Origin: [Pantoea] beijingensis
GTDB lineage: Bacteria; Pseudomonadota; Gammaproteobacteria; Enterobacterales; Enterobacteriaceae
Assembly: GCF_022647505.1 (NCBI RefSeq)
Contig: NZ_CP071409.1
Location: 1,488,001 to 1,552,000 of the forward strand
DNA length: 64,000 nt
Direction of reading: 5' to 3'
Shown: positions 24,828-38,100 of the stretch, one piece after another
How positions within the stretch are numbered: the stretch's first letter is position 1
Layout: every line of letters begins with the position of its first letter
The notes under the pieces: generated by a model
Database searches by the model: none
Told to the model about the DNA's origin: nothing
Seen by the model: only the letters and a program-made list of their open reading frames with translations
Program-made: the position numbers and the translations under genes

Positions 24828-27800
24828 TCACAATGCACTGATATCCGCTGTTGCAGGACGTATCTTTTTCCGGCTGAGCTTATCCATAAAGAGATAAACC
24901 ACCGGCGTGGTATAGAGCGTGAGTAACTGACTCATGATCAGTCCTCCCACGATGGTGATCCCCAACGGCTGGCGAAGTTCTGCTCCATCGCCACGGGTCA
25001 GCACCAGCGGCAGTGCGCCGAGCAGGGCCGCTAGTGTGGTCATCATAATGGGGCGAAAACGCAGCAGGCAGGCCTGAAAAATGGCATCGCGCGCTGTCAT
25101 ATTGCCGTGGCGTTGGGCTTCAAGTGCGAAGTCGACCATCATAATGGCGTTTTTTTTCACAATTCCGATGAGTAACATGATGCCAATCAGCGCTATCAGG
25201 CTAAAGGGGGCGCCGAAAATTTCAAGCGCCAGTAGTGCGCCTACGCCAGCCGAGGGCAGGGTAGAGAGGATTGTCAGTGGATGCACGTAGCTTTCATACA
25301 GGATCCCCAGCACGATATAGACGGTCGCAATTGCTGCAATAATGAGCATTACCTGGCTATTTTGCGTCTGTTGAAAAACTTGCGCGGTGCCCGCGAAGCT
25401 ACCGCGTACGCTGGAAGGCACACCCAACGCTGTCATGGTGCGATCGATCGCCTCAGAGGCTTCAGAGAGTGATGCGCCTTCGGGCAGGTTAAAAGAGATA
25501 GTCGTGGCGGCAGATAACCCCTGATGGCTGACGGAAAGTGGGGCATTTGCGGGTTGCCATTTTGCAAAGTCAGAGAGCGGAATCGGTTTACCTTCGCTAT
25601 TGATCACAAACATCTGGTTCAGGGCGCTGACATCCTGGGTATAGCGTGGGTCGACGGTCATCACCACTTTATACTGATTAAGAGGTTGATAAATTGTCGA
25701 AATTTGACGCTGACCAAAGGCGTTATTCAACAAGGAATTCACGTCAGAGATAGTAATACCCAGCCGATACATACTGTCCCGATCGTAGATGATCGCCATC
25801 TCCGAACCTTTGTCCTGTTGATCGGAGTTCACGTCTGCTAACTGCGGTAACCGAGAAAAGGCGAGGCGGATTTTCGGTTCCCATTCGCGCAGGTCCGCAA
25901 GGTTATCCGAGAGCAGCGAATATTGATAACTGGCATTCGATTCTCTGCCACCTACGCGAATATCCTGCACCGCCATCAGAAACAAGCTGGCACCGGGTTC
26001 TTTTGCCAATTTCACGCGCAGGCGGGCAATCACCTCTTGCGCACTCTCTTTGCGCTCGGAAAGTGGCTTCAGCGAGATAAACATTGAACCGCTATTGGTA
26101 CGCGAACCACCGGTAAAGCCTGTCACATTAATAACGGCCGGATCTTCACGCACTATTTTCATGAAATCTTCGAGTTTGCCGCGCATCGCCTGAAAAGAGA
26201 TGCTTTGATCGGCGGAGATAAAACCGGTCAGCCGTCCGGTATCCTGTTCCGGGAAAAAGGTTTTCGGGATGCTGATGTAGAGGTAAACCGTGAGTCCAAT
26301 GGTCGCCAACAGCACCATCAGCGTCCAGCGAGCATGCTGTAGCACCCAGTGCAGTGAACGTCCATAGCCCTGCTGTAGCCCAAGCATAAGTTTGTTAAAT
26401 CCACGCGTACGCGGCTGGCTCTGTTTCGTATGCGGCTTCAGCAACCAGGCGCACATCATTGGCGTCAGGGTGATCGAAATCGCCAGCGAAATGGCAATGG
26501 CTACCGACAGCGTGACGGCAAACTCACGGAACAGGCGCCCGGGCAGCCCCCCCATCATTAGCAGCGGAATAAATACGGCGATCAGCGATACGCTCATGGA
26601 GAGTACGGTGAAACCGACTTCGCGTACGCCCTGCAGGGCGGCCTGTAATGGCTTTATGCCAGCCTCAATATGACGTGAGATATTTTCCAATACCACGATG
26701 GCATCATCCACGACAAAACCGGTGGCGATAGTCAGTGCCATCAATGACAGGTTGTTCAGACTAAAGCCGCACAGGTACATTGCCGCAAAGGTGCCGATTA
26801 ACGAGACCGGTACCGCTACGGCAGGGATCAGCGTCGCCCGCCCGGAGCGCAGGAAGGCAAATACCACCAAAATGACCAGCCCAACGGCAATGACCAGTGA
26901 CTGCTCGACTTCCGCCAGCGAGGCGCGAATAGTCGGAGAGCGGTCCTGGGCGATATCAAGGTTAATCGCCGCGGGAATAATTTCTTTCAGTTCAGGGAGT
27001 TCGGCGCGGATGCGATCGACGGTATCGATGATATTGGCTTCGGGCGATTTTCTTACCATCAGCAGAATAGCCGGGCGAGCATTGGTCATCCCGGCGTTGC
27101 GCACATCTTGCACTGAGTCCCTGACTGTAGCCACATCCTGGAGTCGCACCGCCGCGCCGCCGTTGTAATGAACCACCAGTGGGCGGTATTCCTCGGCGGT
27201 CTTCAGTTCATCATTAGTTTTTAGCTGCCAGCGCTGCTGATGATCCTCTATGGCGCCTTGTGGCCGACGTACGTTGGCGGAGGCAATTGCATCACGCACC
27301 GCATCAAGCGATACCCCCTGATTAAATAGCGCCTGTGGATTCAACTCTACGCGCACGGCGGGTAAGGAGCTCCCACCCACGGATACATCGCCTACGCCGT
27401 CAATTTGTGACAGTTTTTGCGCCAGTTGCGTAGACGCATAATCGTAAAGTTGCCCTTGAGAATAGGTGTCTGAAGTCAGCGTTAAAATCATGATTGGCGC
27501 GTCTGACGGGTTCACCTTGCGGTAAGTTGGGCGGGAGGGCATGCCGCTGGGGAGCAGCGCCTGGGCAGCATTGATGGCAGACTGCACATCACGCGCGGCA
27601 CCGTTGATATCTCGATCGTAATCAAACACCATAATAATTCGCGTGCTGCCCAGCGAGCTGCTTGAGGTCATTTCACTGACCCCAGCAACACGACCGAGCG
27701 CGCGTTCCAGCGGTGTAGCGACTGAGGATGCCATGGTTTCCGGGGAGGCACCCGGCAGCGAAGCGCTGACTAAAATGACGGGAAAATCGACCTGTGGCAG

Positions 27801-27908
27801 CGGAGCCACCGGGAGTAAACGAAAACCAAGAATGCCTGCGAGCGCAATTGCCAGCGTAAGCAAGCAGGTGGCTACCGGCCGGTGAATGAATAGCGCGAAA
27901 AACTTCAC
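24828..27908 (-). CDS. mdtC: RND multidrug efflux transporter MdtC
   Basis: A 1026-residue HAE1-type RND pump subunit with 12 helices and two large periplasmic loops. The N terminus [19 protein letters not shown] and the helix-4 proton-relay region [19 protein letters not shown] with paired Asp are visible, as are duplicated porter repeats. It forms an inner-membrane MdtB2C heterotrimer that works with the adaptor MdtA and TolC; substrates in E. coli include bile salts, novobiocin and flavonoids. Its start overlaps the mdtB stop by ATGA. Confidence 0.95.
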   Translation of the reverse strand: MKFFALFIHRPVATCLLTLAIALAGILGFRLLPVAPLPQVDFPVILVSASLPGASPETMASSVATPLERALGRVAGVSEMTSSSSLGSTRIIMVFDYDRDINGAARDVQSAINAAQALLPSGMPSRPTYRKVNPSDAPIMILTLTSDTYSQGQLYDYASTQLAQKLSQIDGVGDVSVGGSSLPAVRVELNPQALFNQGVSLDAVRDAIASANVRRPQGAIEDHQQRWQLKTNDELKTAEEYRPLVVHYNGGAAVRLQDVATVRDSVQDVRNAGMTNARPAILLMVRKSPEANIIDTVDRIRAELPELKEIIPAAINLDIAQDRSPTIRASLAEVEQSLVIAVGLVILVVFAFLRSGRATLIPAVAVPVSLIGTFAAMYLCGFSLNNLSLMALTIATGFVVDDAIVVLENISRHIEAGIKPLQAALQGVREVGFTVLSMSVSLIAVFIPLLMMGGLPGRLFREFAVTLSVAIAISLAISITLTPMMCAWLLKPHTKQSQPRTRGFNKLMLGLQQGYGRSLHWVLQHARWTLMVLLATIGLTVYLYISIPKTFFPEQDTGRLTGFISADQSISFQAMRGKLEDFMKIVREDPAVINVTGFTGGSRTNSGSMFISLKPLSERKESAQEVIARLRVKLAKEPGASLFLMAVQDIRVGGRESNASYQYSLLSDNLADLREWEPKIRLAFSRLPQLADVNSDQQDKGSEMAIIYDRDSMYRLGITISDVNSLLNNAFGQRQISTIYQPLNQYKVVMTVDPRYTQDVSALNQMFVINSEGKPIPLSDFAKWQPANAPLSVSHQGLSAATTISFNLPEGASLSEASEAIDRTMTALGVPSSVRGSFAGTAQVFQQTQNSQVMLIIAAIATVYIVLGILYESYVHPLTILSTLPSAGVGALLALEIFGAPFSLIALIGIMLLIGIVKKNAIMMVDFALEAQRHGNMTARDAIFQACLLRFRPIMMTTLAALLGALPLVLTRGDGAELRQPLGITIVGGLIMSQLLTLYTTPVVYLFMDKLSRKKIRPATADISAL

Positions 27909-30900
27909 GATACCGTCTCCCTACGCTTAAAACGACGGCGTGTCGCATGCGAAAGGCGATCGAACAACAGGTAAATAACCGGCGTGGTAAATAGCGTCAG
28001 GATTTGGCTGACAATCAGACCGCCGACCATGGCAATACCAAGTGGGTGGCGCAGTTCCGCGCCAACGCCCGTACTCAGCATCAGCGGTAGCGCGCCCAGC
28101 AGTGCCGCCAGCGTGGTCATCAGAATCGGACGAAAACGCAGCAGACAAGCCTGATAAATGGCTTCATACGGAGCCATTCCCTGCTCACGCTCAGCCGCAA
28201 GGGCAAAGTCGATCATCATGATGGCATTTTTCTTCACAATCCCAATCAGCAAAATGATGCCAATGATGGCGATCACATCCAGCTCGTTACCGCTTAGCAT
28301 TAGCGCCAACAGGGCACCAACACCGGCGGTGGGCAGCGTAGAAAGAATGGTGATGGGATGAATGAAGCTTTCATAGAGCACGCCCAGCACGATATACATT
28401 GCCACCACTGCGGCGACAATCAGCCAGACGGTATTCCCAAGTGCGGCCTGGAAGGCCAGCGTGCTGCCCTGAAATTCGGTCATGATTTCTGACGGCATTT
28501 GTAACTGCTGTTCGGCATCGGTAATCGCGGCAACGGCCTCACCCAGTGAGGATCCTTCGCGGAGGTTGAATGAGAAGGTCGTCGACGGGAACTGATCGAG
28601 GTGATTAACGCTGAGTGCGCCATGACGCTGCTCAATCGTTGCGATTGCATTGAGCGGTACGCTGCCGCCATCGCTACCCTTCAGGCGAATACTATCCAGC
28701 GCGGCGAGACCGGGCGTGGCACTGTAATCCTGTTCCAGCACCACGCGATACTGATTTGCCTGGGTATAGATTGTGGAGATCAGACGCTGACCAAATGCGT
28801 TGTAAAGCGCATTATCAATCGCAGACATCGAAATTCCGAGGCGGCTGGCGCTATCACGGTCGACTTTTACCCAAGCCTCCAGTCCCTGATCTTGCCAGTC
28901 GCTGCTGACATCCTTCAGCTGTGGCAGCGTATTCAGGCGGGCCAATAGTTCGGGCACCCATTTGCTGAGTGAATCGAGCGAGCCCGTCTGCAAAGTAAAT
29001 TGATACTGGGTGCGGCTTAGTTGAGTATCAATCGTTAAGTCCTGTACCGGCTGCAGATAGAGCTGAATACCTGGCAGCGTTGCGATCTGTTCCTGAAGAC
29101 GGGTAATGACCACCGGGATGCGATCGGCTCGCTCGGAAAGCGGTTTAAGATTGATCTGCAGGCGACCGCTGTTCAGTGCCGGGTTAGTGCCATCCACGCC
29201 GACGTAAGAGGTCAGGCTTTGTACCGCCGGATCCTTCATTATAATTGATGCCACTTCTTGCTGGCGTTGTGCCATGTTGGCATAAGAGACAGATTGCGGT
29301 GCCTGTACCGTGCCCTGAATAATCCCGTTATCCTGAAGCGGGAAGAATCCTTTGGGGATCAAGACCCACAGCAGCAGCGTTAACAGTAAGGTGCCGATGG
29401 CGACACTTAATGTTAACCATGGATGGCTGAGTACCCGCTTCAGAAAACGTCCATAAAGCGCGATGACACGATCGAACGCTTTTTCACTGGCGCGTGAAAA
29501 GCGATTCTGCTTGCGTAACGATTCTGCACTTAGCATACGCGCGCACATCATTGGCGTGAGCGTCAGTGACACAATGGCGGAGATTAAAATAGCAACCGCT
29601 AGCGTAACGGCGAACTCGCGAAATAATCGTCCGACAATATCGCCCATAAACAGCAGCGGGATTAATACCGCGATCAGCGAAAAGGTGAGGGAGATGATAG
29701 TAAAACCAATTTCACCTGCACCTTTAAGCGCAGCCGCCATCGGCCTTTCACCTTTTTCTATGTAGCGTGAAATGTTCTCAATTACCACGATGGCATCATC
29801 TACGACGAAGCCGGTCGCAATGGTGAGCGCCATCAACGTTAAATTGTTGACCGAGAAGTTGAGGAAATACATGGCGGCGAACGTTCCTACCAGCGAGAGC
29901 GGGACGGCAACCGCGGGGATGATGGTGGCAGGAACATTGCGTAAAAACAGATAGATGATCATAACCACCAGCGCGATAGCCAGCATTAGCTCGAGCTGCA
30001 CATCATGGACAGAGGCACGAATATTGGTGGTGCGGTCGGATAACAGTTTAACGTCAACCGACTTGGGTAACGATGCCGTCAGCGCCGGTAGTAGCTGGCG
30101 AATATTGTCCGAGGTGGTAATGATATTGGCACCAGGCTGGCGCTGAATATTAAGCACGATGGCCTGCTGGCGGTTTGCCCACGCGCCCAACCAGCTATTT
30201 TCTGCACCTTGTTCGACGCTGGCGACATCACGCAGTCGTACCGCAGCGCCGTTGGTCCAGGCGACGATCAATTGCCGGTAATCTTCGGCAGACTGCATCT
30301 GATCGTTAGCGGATAATGTGACGGAACGTTCAGGGCCGTCAAGGCTTCCTTTTGCTGAATTCACGTTGGCGTTACCGATCGCGGTACGCACATCTTCGCT
30401 ATCCAGCCCCAATGCGGCCAGCGCCTGCGCGTTCATCTTAACGCGAACCGCCGGGCGCTGACCTCCGGCAAGGGTGACCAAACCGACACCAGAAACCTGT
30501 GAAATTTTCTGCGCTATGCGCGTTTCCACCATATCTTCAACCTGCGTCATGGGCATGCTGGTGGTTGTTACCGCCAGCGTCATGATGGGGGGATCGGCTG
30601 GGTTAACCTTGCTATAGACCGGCGGGTTCGGTAAATCTGTCGGCAACAGGTTGGTGGCTGAGTTAATCGCGGCCTGGACTTCCTGTTCTGCAACATCAAG
30701 CGGTAACGTCAACTGAAACTGTAAAGTGACAACCGATGCACCGCCGGAGCTTTGCGATGACATCTGCTTAAGCCCCGACATCTGGCCAAACTGACGCTCA
30801 AGCGGGGCGGTAATCGCAGAAGTGACAACGTCCGGACTGGCACCCGGATACAGCGTGACGACCTGGATGGTTGGGTAGTCAACTTCCGGCAGCGCGGAAA

Positions 30901-31027
30901 CGGGAAGCGCCCGGTAACCGATAATTCCGGCCAGCAGGATAGCCAGCATTAGCAGTGTCGTTGCCACCGGACGCAGAATAAACTGTCGTGATGGCCCGCC
31001 GGTGGAACCTGGAGGCATAACCTGCAT
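27905..31027 (-). CDS. mdtB: RND multidrug efflux transporter MdtB
   Basis: A 1040-residue RND pump subunit, collinear with E. coli MdtB from [20 protein letters not shown] onward. The relay helix [20 protein letters not shown] and the second-half [12 protein letters not shown] motif are intact. It is the partner of MdtC in the heterotrimer (two MdtB per MdtC). The start codon overlaps the mdtA stop by one base (TGATG) and the stop overlaps mdtC, so the three structural genes are tightly coupled. The homology between mdtB and mdtC explains the repeated short antisense ORFs in this region. Confidence 0.96.
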   Translation of the reverse strand: MQVMPPGSTGGPSRQFILRPVATTLLMLAILLAGIIGYRALPVSALPEVDYPTIQVVTLYPGASPDVVTSAITAPLERQFGQMSGLKQMSSQSSGGASVVTLQFQLTLPLDVAEQEVQAAINSATNLLPTDLPNPPVYSKVNPADPPIMTLAVTTTSMPMTQVEDMVETRIAQKISQVSGVGLVTLAGGQRPAVRVKMNAQALAALGLDSEDVRTAIGNANVNSAKGSLDGPERSVTLSANDQMQSAEDYRQLIVAWTNGAAVRLRDVASVEQGAENSWLGAWANRQQAIVLNIQRQPGANIITTSDNIRQLLPALTASLPKSVDVKLLSDRTTNIRASVHDVQLELMLAIALVVMIIYLFLRNVPATIIPAVAVPLSLVGTFAAMYFLNFSVNNLTLMALTIATGFVVDDAIVVIENISRYIEKGERPMAAALKGAGEIGFTIISLTFSLIAVLIPLLFMGDIVGRLFREFAVTLAVAILISAIVSLTLTPMMCARMLSAESLRKQNRFSRASEKAFDRVIALYGRFLKRVLSHPWLTLSVAIGTLLLTLLLWVLIPKGFFPLQDNGIIQGTVQAPQSVSYANMAQRQQEVASIIMKDPAVQSLTSYVGVDGTNPALNSGRLQINLKPLSERADRIPVVITRLQEQIATLPGIQLYLQPVQDLTIDTQLSRTQYQFTLQTGSLDSLSKWVPELLARLNTLPQLKDVSSDWQDQGLEAWVKVDRDSASRLGISMSAIDNALYNAFGQRLISTIYTQANQYRVVLEQDYSATPGLAALDSIRLKGSDGGSVPLNAIATIEQRHGALSVNHLDQFPSTTFSFNLREGSSLGEAVAAITDAEQQLQMPSEIMTEFQGSTLAFQAALGNTVWLIVAAVVAMYIVLGVLYESFIHPITILSTLPTAGVGALLALMLSGNELDVIAIIGIILLIGIVKKNAIMMIDFALAAEREQGMAPYEAIYQACLLRFRPILMTTLAALLGALPLMLSTGVGAELRHPLGIAMVGGLIVSQILTLFTTPVIYLLFDRLSHATRRRFKRRETVS

Positions 31028-32256
31028 CAGGGGCGTTCCCCTCTTGCAGGTTGGGCGATCTTACCGGAAGCGATTGCGGTGCTTTGTGGTGCGACGACTT
31101 CAATGGTTGCGCCGTCGGTCAGGCGGTCCAGACCGTCCGTTACCACGCGCTCACCGGCATTCAGCCCTGCCTTAATCACCACTTTCTCACTGTCCTGGAT
31201 GCCCACGGTAATCCGTTTTTTACTGACTTTGTTATCGTTGTTAACGACCCAGACAAAATGCCCTTCATTACCCATCTGTAAGGCTGCGGGGGGAATCACG
31301 ATCGCATCACGTAAGGTGTTTACCTTAAGACGGCTATTAACAAATTGATTGGGAAAGAGGTCATCGTTTTGGTTTTCAAAGCGTGCTTTCAGCTTGACCG
31401 TTCCGGTTGTGCTATCGATTTGGTTATCAAGGCTGAGCAGTGTTCCTTCTGTCAGTTTGTTGGTGTTGCTGCGATCCCAGGCCTCGACCGGTAATGGCTC
31501 TCCACTTTTTTGTGCCTGTAAAATGAGGGAAATATCATTTTCCGGTAGGCTAAACACCACATCAACAGGATGTGTTTGAGTAATGACGACGAGGCCGTTG
31601 GTATCGCCACTGGTAATGTAATTACCGATATCAACCTGTTTGAGTCCGACACGTCCGGAAATAGGGGCGATGATGCGGCTGTAGGTGAGATTTAATTCGG
31701 CACTGGCAACGCTACCTTCATCGGCTTTAATGGTGCCCAGGGTTTCACTGACCAGCGAACGCTGAGTATCCAGTTGCTGTTGCGAGGCGAGGCCTGTTTT
31801 CGCCAGCTTTTCATAACGGGCAAGGTCTCGACGGGCATTCGCCAGCGTAGCCTGATCTTTGGCCAACTGCCCCTGCGCCTGAGTGAGTGCAACCTGATAA
31901 GGGCGCGGGTCGATCTCGGCCAGTAACTGGCCGGCGGTAACCTGTTGTCCCTCAGTAAAGTGCAGCGCCATCAGTTCACCATCAACGCGACTACGCAGGG
32001 TAACCGTATTGGCCGCCATCACCGTACCTAAACCGGAAAGGTATTGAGGCACGCTCTGGCTGCTGACTGTGGCCGCCTGAACCGGAGCCAACGGCATTGA
32101 GCGTCTGCCGCCTTTGCCACGATTAGGCTGGGGTTGTGCACTGTTCTCCGGTGTGTGGACGTTATGTTGCTGCCAGCCGTAGATGCCAGCAATCGCCAGC
32201 GCCGCTACGACGGCAACGATCACTATTTTTTTCGACACGCGTTTCTTACTCTTCAT
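31027..32256 (-). CDS. mdtA: RND efflux membrane-fusion protein MdtA
   Basis: A 409-residue periplasmic adaptor. A single N-terminal membrane segment (about residues 10-27) is followed by a linker rich in basic residues and [10 protein letters not shown]. Next come the lipoyl half-motifs, a helical hairpin ([26 protein letters not shown] region), the beta-barrel and the membrane-proximal domain. The ATG at 32256 gives [12 protein letters not shown] and fits the family better than the longer ORF. It heads the mdtABCD-baeSR operon. Confidence 0.92.
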   Translation of the reverse strand: MKSKKRVSKKIVIVAVVAALAIAGIYGWQQHNVHTPENSAQPQPNRGKGGRRSMPLAPVQAATVSSQSVPQYLSGLGTVMAANTVTLRSRVDGELMALHFTEGQQVTAGQLLAEIDPRPYQVALTQAQGQLAKDQATLANARRDLARYEKLAKTGLASQQQLDTQRSLVSETLGTIKADEGSVASAELNLTYSRIIAPISGRVGLKQVDIGNYITSGDTNGLVVITQTHPVDVVFSLPENDISLILQAQKSGEPLPVEAWDRSNTNKLTEGTLLSLDNQIDSTTGTVKLKARFENQNDDLFPNQFVNSRLKVNTLRDAIVIPPAALQMGNEGHFVWVVNNDNKVSKKRITVGIQDSEKVVIKAGLNAGERVVTDGLDRLTDGATIEVVAPQSTAIASGKIAQPARGERP

Positions 32257-32732
32257 TATTGGTTCGTGCTCTCCAGCGCGTACTCGTATTGCCTGACGTT
32301 GTCGGCCCATAAAGGGGACTGGGTTGACGTTATCATGCGACGCCCGTCAGCCCGACGAGCTTTGTTATCCGGTGGTTTCATCGCCGGGCCGGGAATGTAG
32401 GCCATTCCGCAAAGTGTTAAATACGGTAGGAACGGGTCAGGATCATTAGTTTAGCCAGTTAACGCGGTAAAAAAATGAAGGAATTAAGGATAACGTTGCT
32501 GGCAGCGCAAGATTACCCGAATAGCGTCGTGATTTACATCCTGCAAATCTTTAGCTGGAATTTGTCAAGGAGAGTGACGTGAGATTTGCTACGCTGAGAT
32601 TCCTGTCACATTCTTGGTAGCGCAGGTTATCCTGCTGGCGGGTTTCGTTCCCGATAGCTGGAGATGCCGCTCGGTAACCCGGCGTGTTACGAGACAGGTG
32701 CGCTAATTTTATTCAGTCACTGGAGTATCTCG
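32257..32732. promoter_or_regulatory. Divergent intergenic region mdtA / aldo-keto reductase
   Basis: This 476-nt region must hold the mdtABCD-baeSR promoter (leftward) and the aldo/keto reductase promoter (rightward). A BaeR box would be expected upstream of mdtA; the best minus-strand resemblance I see is around 32466-32484 (CCTTCATTTTTTTACC), which is too weak to call. Nothing else was recognised. Confidence 0.4.
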
Positions 32733-33695
32733 ATGAGTCAATTAGAACAACGTCAGCTTGGACGTACTGCTATTCAGGTTCCGGTACTGACCTTTGGTGG
32801 TAATGTTTTTGGCTGGACGATCGATCAGGCTACCTCATTTTCACTGCTGGATTCGCTGGTGGAAAAGGGGCTTTATTTTATCGACACCGCCGATTTTTAT
32901 GCGCGTTGGGTGCCCGGAAATCAAGGCGGAGAATCAGAAACCATTATTGGTAACTGGCTGAAAAAAAGCGGCCAACGTGATCGGGTTATCCTGGCTACCA
33001 AAGTCGGTATTGAAATGGGACCGAATAAATCAGGTCTGTCACCTCGCTATATTCGTCAGGCGGTAGAAGACTCGCTGCGGCGTTTACAAACTGATTATAT
33101 CGATCTTTATCAGGCCCACCGCGATGATGAGGATACGCCGCTTGCCGAAACGCTGACAGCATTTGATGCGTTGGTGAAAGAGGGCAAAGTGCGTGCGATT
33201 GGTGCATCTAATTACAGCGCAGAACGCCTGTCTGAGGCACTGGAGACCAGCAAGCAACTTGGCTTGACGCGTTATGAAACGTTGCAGCCGGAATATAATC
33301 TCTACGATCGTCAGCAGTATGAGAGCGGTCTGGAGAACGTTGCAGAAGAGCATGGGATTGGGGTGATTAACTATTTTTCCCTCGCCAGCGGGTTCCTGAG
33401 CGGTAAATATCGCAGCCCGGAAGATGCGCGTAAAAGTCAGCGCGGCGATGACGTCGTTAAAAAGTATCTTAATACGCGGGGCTTTAAGATCCTCAAGGCG
33501 CTGGACGAGGTTGCCGCGGCCCAGCGTGCTACACCAACGCAGGTAGCACTGGCCTGGCAGATTGCGCGGCCGAGCATTACGTCACCGATAGTCAGCGCCA
33601 CATCGTTGCAGCAGCTTGATGAACTCAGTCATGCGGCACGGCTGAAATTGCGTGATGAAGAGATCGCGTTGCTGGCGGATGCCAGCAACTACTAA
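32733..33695 (+). CDS. Aldo/keto reductase
   Basis: A 320-residue TIM-barrel NADPH-dependent reductase. The catalytic tetrad is visible: Asp in IDTADFY, Tyr a few residues later, Lys in LATKVG and His in YQAHRDD. The C-terminal cofactor-binding SPIVSATSLQQLDEL segment is also present. The ATG at 32733 has GGAG upstream; the longer ORF is discarded. The sequence is of the broad AKR group that includes YajO and YeaE-like and plant-type reductases; substrate is not identifiable. It converges with yegD, with the two stop codons overlapping by three bases, so the genes share no untranslated space. Confidence 0.88.
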   Translation: MSQLEQRQLGRTAIQVPVLTFGGNVFGWTIDQATSFSLLDSLVEKGLYFIDTADFYARWVPGNQGGESETIIGNWLKKSGQRDRVILATKVGIEMGPNKSGLSPRYIRQAVEDSLRRLQTDYIDLYQAHRDDEDTPLAETLTAFDALVKEGKVRAIGASNYSAERLSEALETSKQLGLTRYETLQPEYNLYDRQQYESGLENVAEEHGIGVINYFSLASGFLSGKYRSPEDARKSQRGDDVVKKYLNTRGFKILKALDEVAAAQRATPTQVALAWQIARPSITSPIVSATSLQQLDELSHAARLKLRDEEIALLADASNY

Positions 33696-35044
33696 CGAAA
33701 ATTGACCTGCGCCCAGCGTGCAAGCCCGGCGGTGACTGAACCAAAATCATCGCCGCTTGCCAGTGGGATATCAGGTAGCTGTTGTTGCAGCGCATTACGC
33801 AGCAGAGGTGAACGTGCGCTGCCACCGGTAAGGTAGATAACATCTGGTCGGGTGCCGCTGGTGGCTAAGGCTAGCCTGACCTGTTCCTGAATCCGCTCCA
33901 GTGGCTGTTCAATTGCTGCCCGTAGCGCCTGCTGGTCAATGTTGGTGCTCAGTGATGGCGAAATGAAATCAAGAGCGGTTTTAATCTGCTGCTTGTCCGA
34001 CAGGGCAATCTTGCTCTCTTCGGCTGCGCGTACCAGCCGATAACTTAAGCGCTGCTGCCATACGCTCAGCAGGCGCTTTACCTTATCCGACTCCTCGGCA
34101 TCGCGGATCAGATCCAAAATCTGTTTACGGCTGGCGGCGGAGTAGAAATCACTTTGTGCCGGAACGTCATTGATAGCAACCGCATTCCACCACGGTAGCG
34201 CCGGTAGCGCGATGCCTTTATGCGTTTGTCCACCGAGTCCCAGATGTGGCATCAGCTCTTTAAATGCCAGCATAATATCAAGATCGTTTCCACCAACGCG
34301 GCAGCCACTGTGCCCCAACAGGCTTTCACTACGCTCTGATTTCGCCCCCCATTCTGGGCCCATCAATAGCATACTGCAGTCGGTGGTTCCGCCGCCGATA
34401 TCGACGACCAGCACGCGGGTCTCTTTTTGCAAGGTTGCTTCGAAATCGAGTCCGGCGGCGACAGGTTCGAATTGAAATATTACCTCGTCAAAGCCTGCAC
34501 GTTTCGCCGCGCGTGCCAAAATGCCCTGAGCTTGTCGGTTAGCATCATCGCCGCCCAGCCCCTGAAAGTTTACCGGCCGGCCAATCACTGCCCGATCGAT
34601 GGTTTCAGCGAGCTGAGTTTCCGCAGTTTTGCGGATATGCAGCATCATGGCGCAAACCAGATCTTCGAATAGCGCGATTTGTTGCGGTTTGAGGCCGCTG
34701 GCACCAAGGAAAGATTTCGGGGATTTGACAAACCAGACGTCTTCCGGATCGTCCATATACAGTGCCAGTGACGCCAGGCCAAACTGCACGCTATTAACGT
34801 TAACCTCGATATCTTCCTCGCGATTAAATGAGATAGCGCGACGCAGTAACGCCTGATTTTCGACATCAGGCGTGGCGACCTGGTGATGGCGGAACAGCCA
34901 TTCGCTGATGGCTTCCCGCGAGGGTGCACACAGCATTGAAGGCAAGTAGGGTGAGCCATTTTCCAGCGGTAGCAGGCGCGGCAAGCCATTTTCCATCACC
35001 GCGACCGAGCAGTTAGCCGTACCATAATCGAAACCGATAAACAT
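33692..35044 (-). CDS. yegD: Hsp70-family chaperone-like protein YegD
   Basis: A 450-residue actin/Hsp70-fold ATPase collinear with E. coli YegD. Visible are the phosphate-1 motif IGFDYGTANCSVAV at the N terminus, the phosphate-2 motif VVDIGGGTTDCSM, the adenosine motif YLTGGSARSPLL and a connecting helix region. It lacks the C-terminal substrate-binding domain of DnaK, as is normal for this family. ATG at 35044 is chosen because AGGAGGGG precedes it. The client proteins and role are not established. Confidence 0.92.
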   Translation of the reverse strand: MFIGFDYGTANCSVAVMENGLPRLLPLENGSPYLPSMLCAPSREAISEWLFRHHQVATPDVENQALLRRAISFNREEDIEVNVNSVQFGLASLALYMDDPEDVWFVKSPKSFLGASGLKPQQIALFEDLVCAMMLHIRKTAETQLAETIDRAVIGRPVNFQGLGGDDANRQAQGILARAAKRAGFDEVIFQFEPVAAGLDFEATLQKETRVLVVDIGGGTTDCSMLLMGPEWGAKSERSESLLGHSGCRVGGNDLDIMLAFKELMPHLGLGGQTHKGIALPALPWWNAVAINDVPAQSDFYSAASRKQILDLIRDAEESDKVKRLLSVWQQRLSYRLVRAAEESKIALSDKQQIKTALDFISPSLSTNIDQQALRAAIEQPLERIQEQVRLALATSGTRPDVIYLTGGSARSPLLRNALQQQLPDIPLASGDDFGSVTAGLARWAQVNFR

Positions 35045-35159
35045 GTTTCCCCTCCTGATGTCGAAAAAGGGGGCGACTTTAGCGCAGCCGGAAGCACATG
35101 GCAACGCATAAGGTGAGGTTGATCGTGATCAATGAATCCGCAGATTAGCGCATAACGGA

Positions 35160-38100
35160 TTAGTTGGTATCGGATCGGTTCATCAGCAGTGCCTTGAGTG
35201 GCTCTCTTACGGCTACCGCTTCACCCCATGCCATATCAATTCCCAGCGTTGTAAATGTCGCCAGCGAGGCGGGGAGCGTTAACGGGCCCGCGATCGTTGC
35301 AATATTGAGCCGATGGGCATGACCATGAATGATCGAAACCATCATCTCATCCATCAAATTGAAATGCACATTGGCGATGAGATTGGCATTAAACATCAGG
35401 AAGTCGATGTGATCGGCGCGTAGCAAATTTAGCGCGTTAAGATTGTTGCAAAAATTGCGCAGGACAAATCGACAGCCGAGTGCTCGCAGGCGAGCAATGT
35501 TTTTCTGCTGAACGAGATGCTCTGTCGGCAGCATTTCAGCATCAAGCAGAAAATAGAGCTGGGTTGCGGGCGTTTGGTTTTGCTCAAGATGGCTGATAAT
35601 TTCCGTGACTATCGCATCATTTTGCAATCCGTAGTGGGAAAGCGGTAACGCCAGCGTGATGGCTTTTTGCGTCGCCTCTGACGCATAACGGGCAAAAAAG
35701 GCGGCTATTATTTTACGATCCAGCGCCAGGAATAGCGCTGCATCCTGCAGGCTATGGCGCAGATCGGTTTCTTCTATGATATCGCCCTCTGCCGATATCA
35801 ACTGAATCTCCGTCAGCCAAAAGCGTGCTGATTGTGTACTGTTTGGCGGCGCGACAGCCCACGCCATCAGACGTAGGGTATGCGTTTCGATTAGGATCGC
35901 ATTTTCTTCCCGGTTATTAACCTGCCGGAGAGGTCGCTGTAAACGAGGTTCAAAGATAGAGACCTGACCTCGTCCGTTATGTTTGGCGTTATAACATGCG
36001 AGGTCGGCCTGTGACAGCACATCACTGCTCACACAATTAGTTTGATTGATTTGCGTAATTCCTGCGCTGGCACCGATGCGATAGAGACTGTCACCCCATT
36101 GAAAGCGATAATCGTTAATCGCATCGACCATGCGCTGGACAATTTCCCTGGTTTGTTGAGTGGTGCTGTCTGCGATCAGCAAGCCAAACTCATCGCCGCC
36201 CAAACGTGCCAGCATATCGCTGCTGCGTAAATGTGACGTCATTAAATGTGCCAGCTCACGCAGTAATGCATCGCCCGCTGCATGGCCTGCGCTGTCATTT
36301 ATTGCTTTAAAACGATCAAGGTCGATAAACGTCAGCGTGTGTTGCTGGTTATCGCTGGCGGAAGCCAGCAAACGTTTTAGCTGATGTTCAAAACTGGTTC
36401 GGTTTGGCAGTAGCGTTAGCATGTCATGTGAGGCGCTGTAGCTGAGCTGTTTTAAAATCTCCCGTGATTCACTCACATCCTGCATGACGATTACGCTGCC
36501 AATTGTTTCTCCTTCCAGCGTTTTCAATGGCGTAATGCTGTAATGAATTTCAAATTTTTCACCCGCGCTATTATGCAGAACCAGATCGTGATCGGTATCT
36601 GAAGGTGAAGTGCTGGCCGGCAGCGCGAAATGCTGCTCAGCCTTTATTTCCGGGCCGTGGCGGCCTCGCGTCATGCGTAGCAGTGCTGCCAGTGGTTTTC
36701 CGGCCGCATTCTCCTGTGTCCAGCCGGTCATTCTTTCCGCAACGGGATTCATGAAGGTGACCAGCATCTTTTTATCGGTACTGATGACCGCTTCTCCGAT
36801 GGCATCAAGCGTAATGAGCATGCGCTCTTTTTCACGGAAGAGCGCCTCGTTGAGTGCCCGTAATTCGGTGATGTCCTGGTTGATGCCCAGCATACGCTCA
36901 AGACGCCCCTCTTTATTTAGAATAGGGTTAGCCCGTAAACGTATATAGCGTATGTCACTGCCATTTTGTATCCGAAATTCCATATCCAGTGGCTCACAGG
37001 TGTTGAGGGCACGTTTCACTGCCAGCTCGGCTAGCGTCCGGTCCTCTTTTACCACCCGCTGCAGCCAGAAAAGGTACGTGGGTTTTTCCTCTGGAGATAG
37101 CTGGTAAATTTCAAACATCTGCCGGTTCCAGCTCATCTCATTGCTTGCCATCGTCCATTCCCATACGCCGATGCCGCCGGCTTCATTTGCCAGCGTGATG
37201 CGCTCCATTAGTCGACGGTTCTCTTCGTTGGTGTGCTTGAGTTCGGTGACATCTTCAATTTGTGCAATGAAGTACAAGGGTTGAGCTTCGGCATCCCGCA
37301 CCAACGAAACGGCTAATAGTGCCCAGACAACCTGGCCATCTTTGCGAAAGTAACGTTTTTCCATGGTGTAGCTTTGAATTTCACCGCTAAGTAGTGAAGC
37401 CAGCTGTTGAAGATCCGCATTTAAATCATCCGGGTGCGTTATTTGCTGAAAAGTGAGCCGCTTCAACTCATCTTGATGGTAACCCAGTAGATGACACAGG
37501 GATTGATTCACCTGCATCCAGACGCCATTAGGAGAAACCAGTGCCATACCGATGGCTGAATACTCCATGGCATTACGGAAGCGATCCCCGCTTTCACTGA
37601 TGTGTTTTTTCTCTTCACGCAAAGAGTGCATAACCAGCGTCATAACATGGCTGGGGATCAGTGTGAGCAGCAGAGGAAGCCAGGGGGTGCTGGCAAAAAA
37701 CGCGATATGGGTGATCAGATGATCAAGCTGGTGTGATGCCATCATCAAAGACATCATTGCGATATTGAGCAGGAATACCAGAAAGGCGTCAAGCCGCGGT
37801 AGACGGACGGCGCTCCAGAGCAGGATGAGAATAACAAAGGTAAAAGGCCACGGCAGAAAACGCAGTACGAGATAACAGAGTAGCAGTGTGCTGAGCAGTG
37901 TGATAATGCTTTCATACACGGATTGTCTGTTGAGAGAGCGGCGTAAAAAATGGTTATGCCATAGCAGGCAGACCGGACCGAGTGCCAGCATCCCAATGAC
38001 TTCAGAAATCACCCAGGTAGTAAAAAAATGCACTGGGTGGGGCCGCGCATCCTCCAATAGCCATGTGGCCAGCAAACCACCTAATATTGGCGTCACTACG

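Noticed and set aside
24828..31027. Many antisense ORFs inside mdtB and mdtC
   Set aside because: They are mirror frames of the two homologous GC-rich RND genes and repeat each other for that reason.
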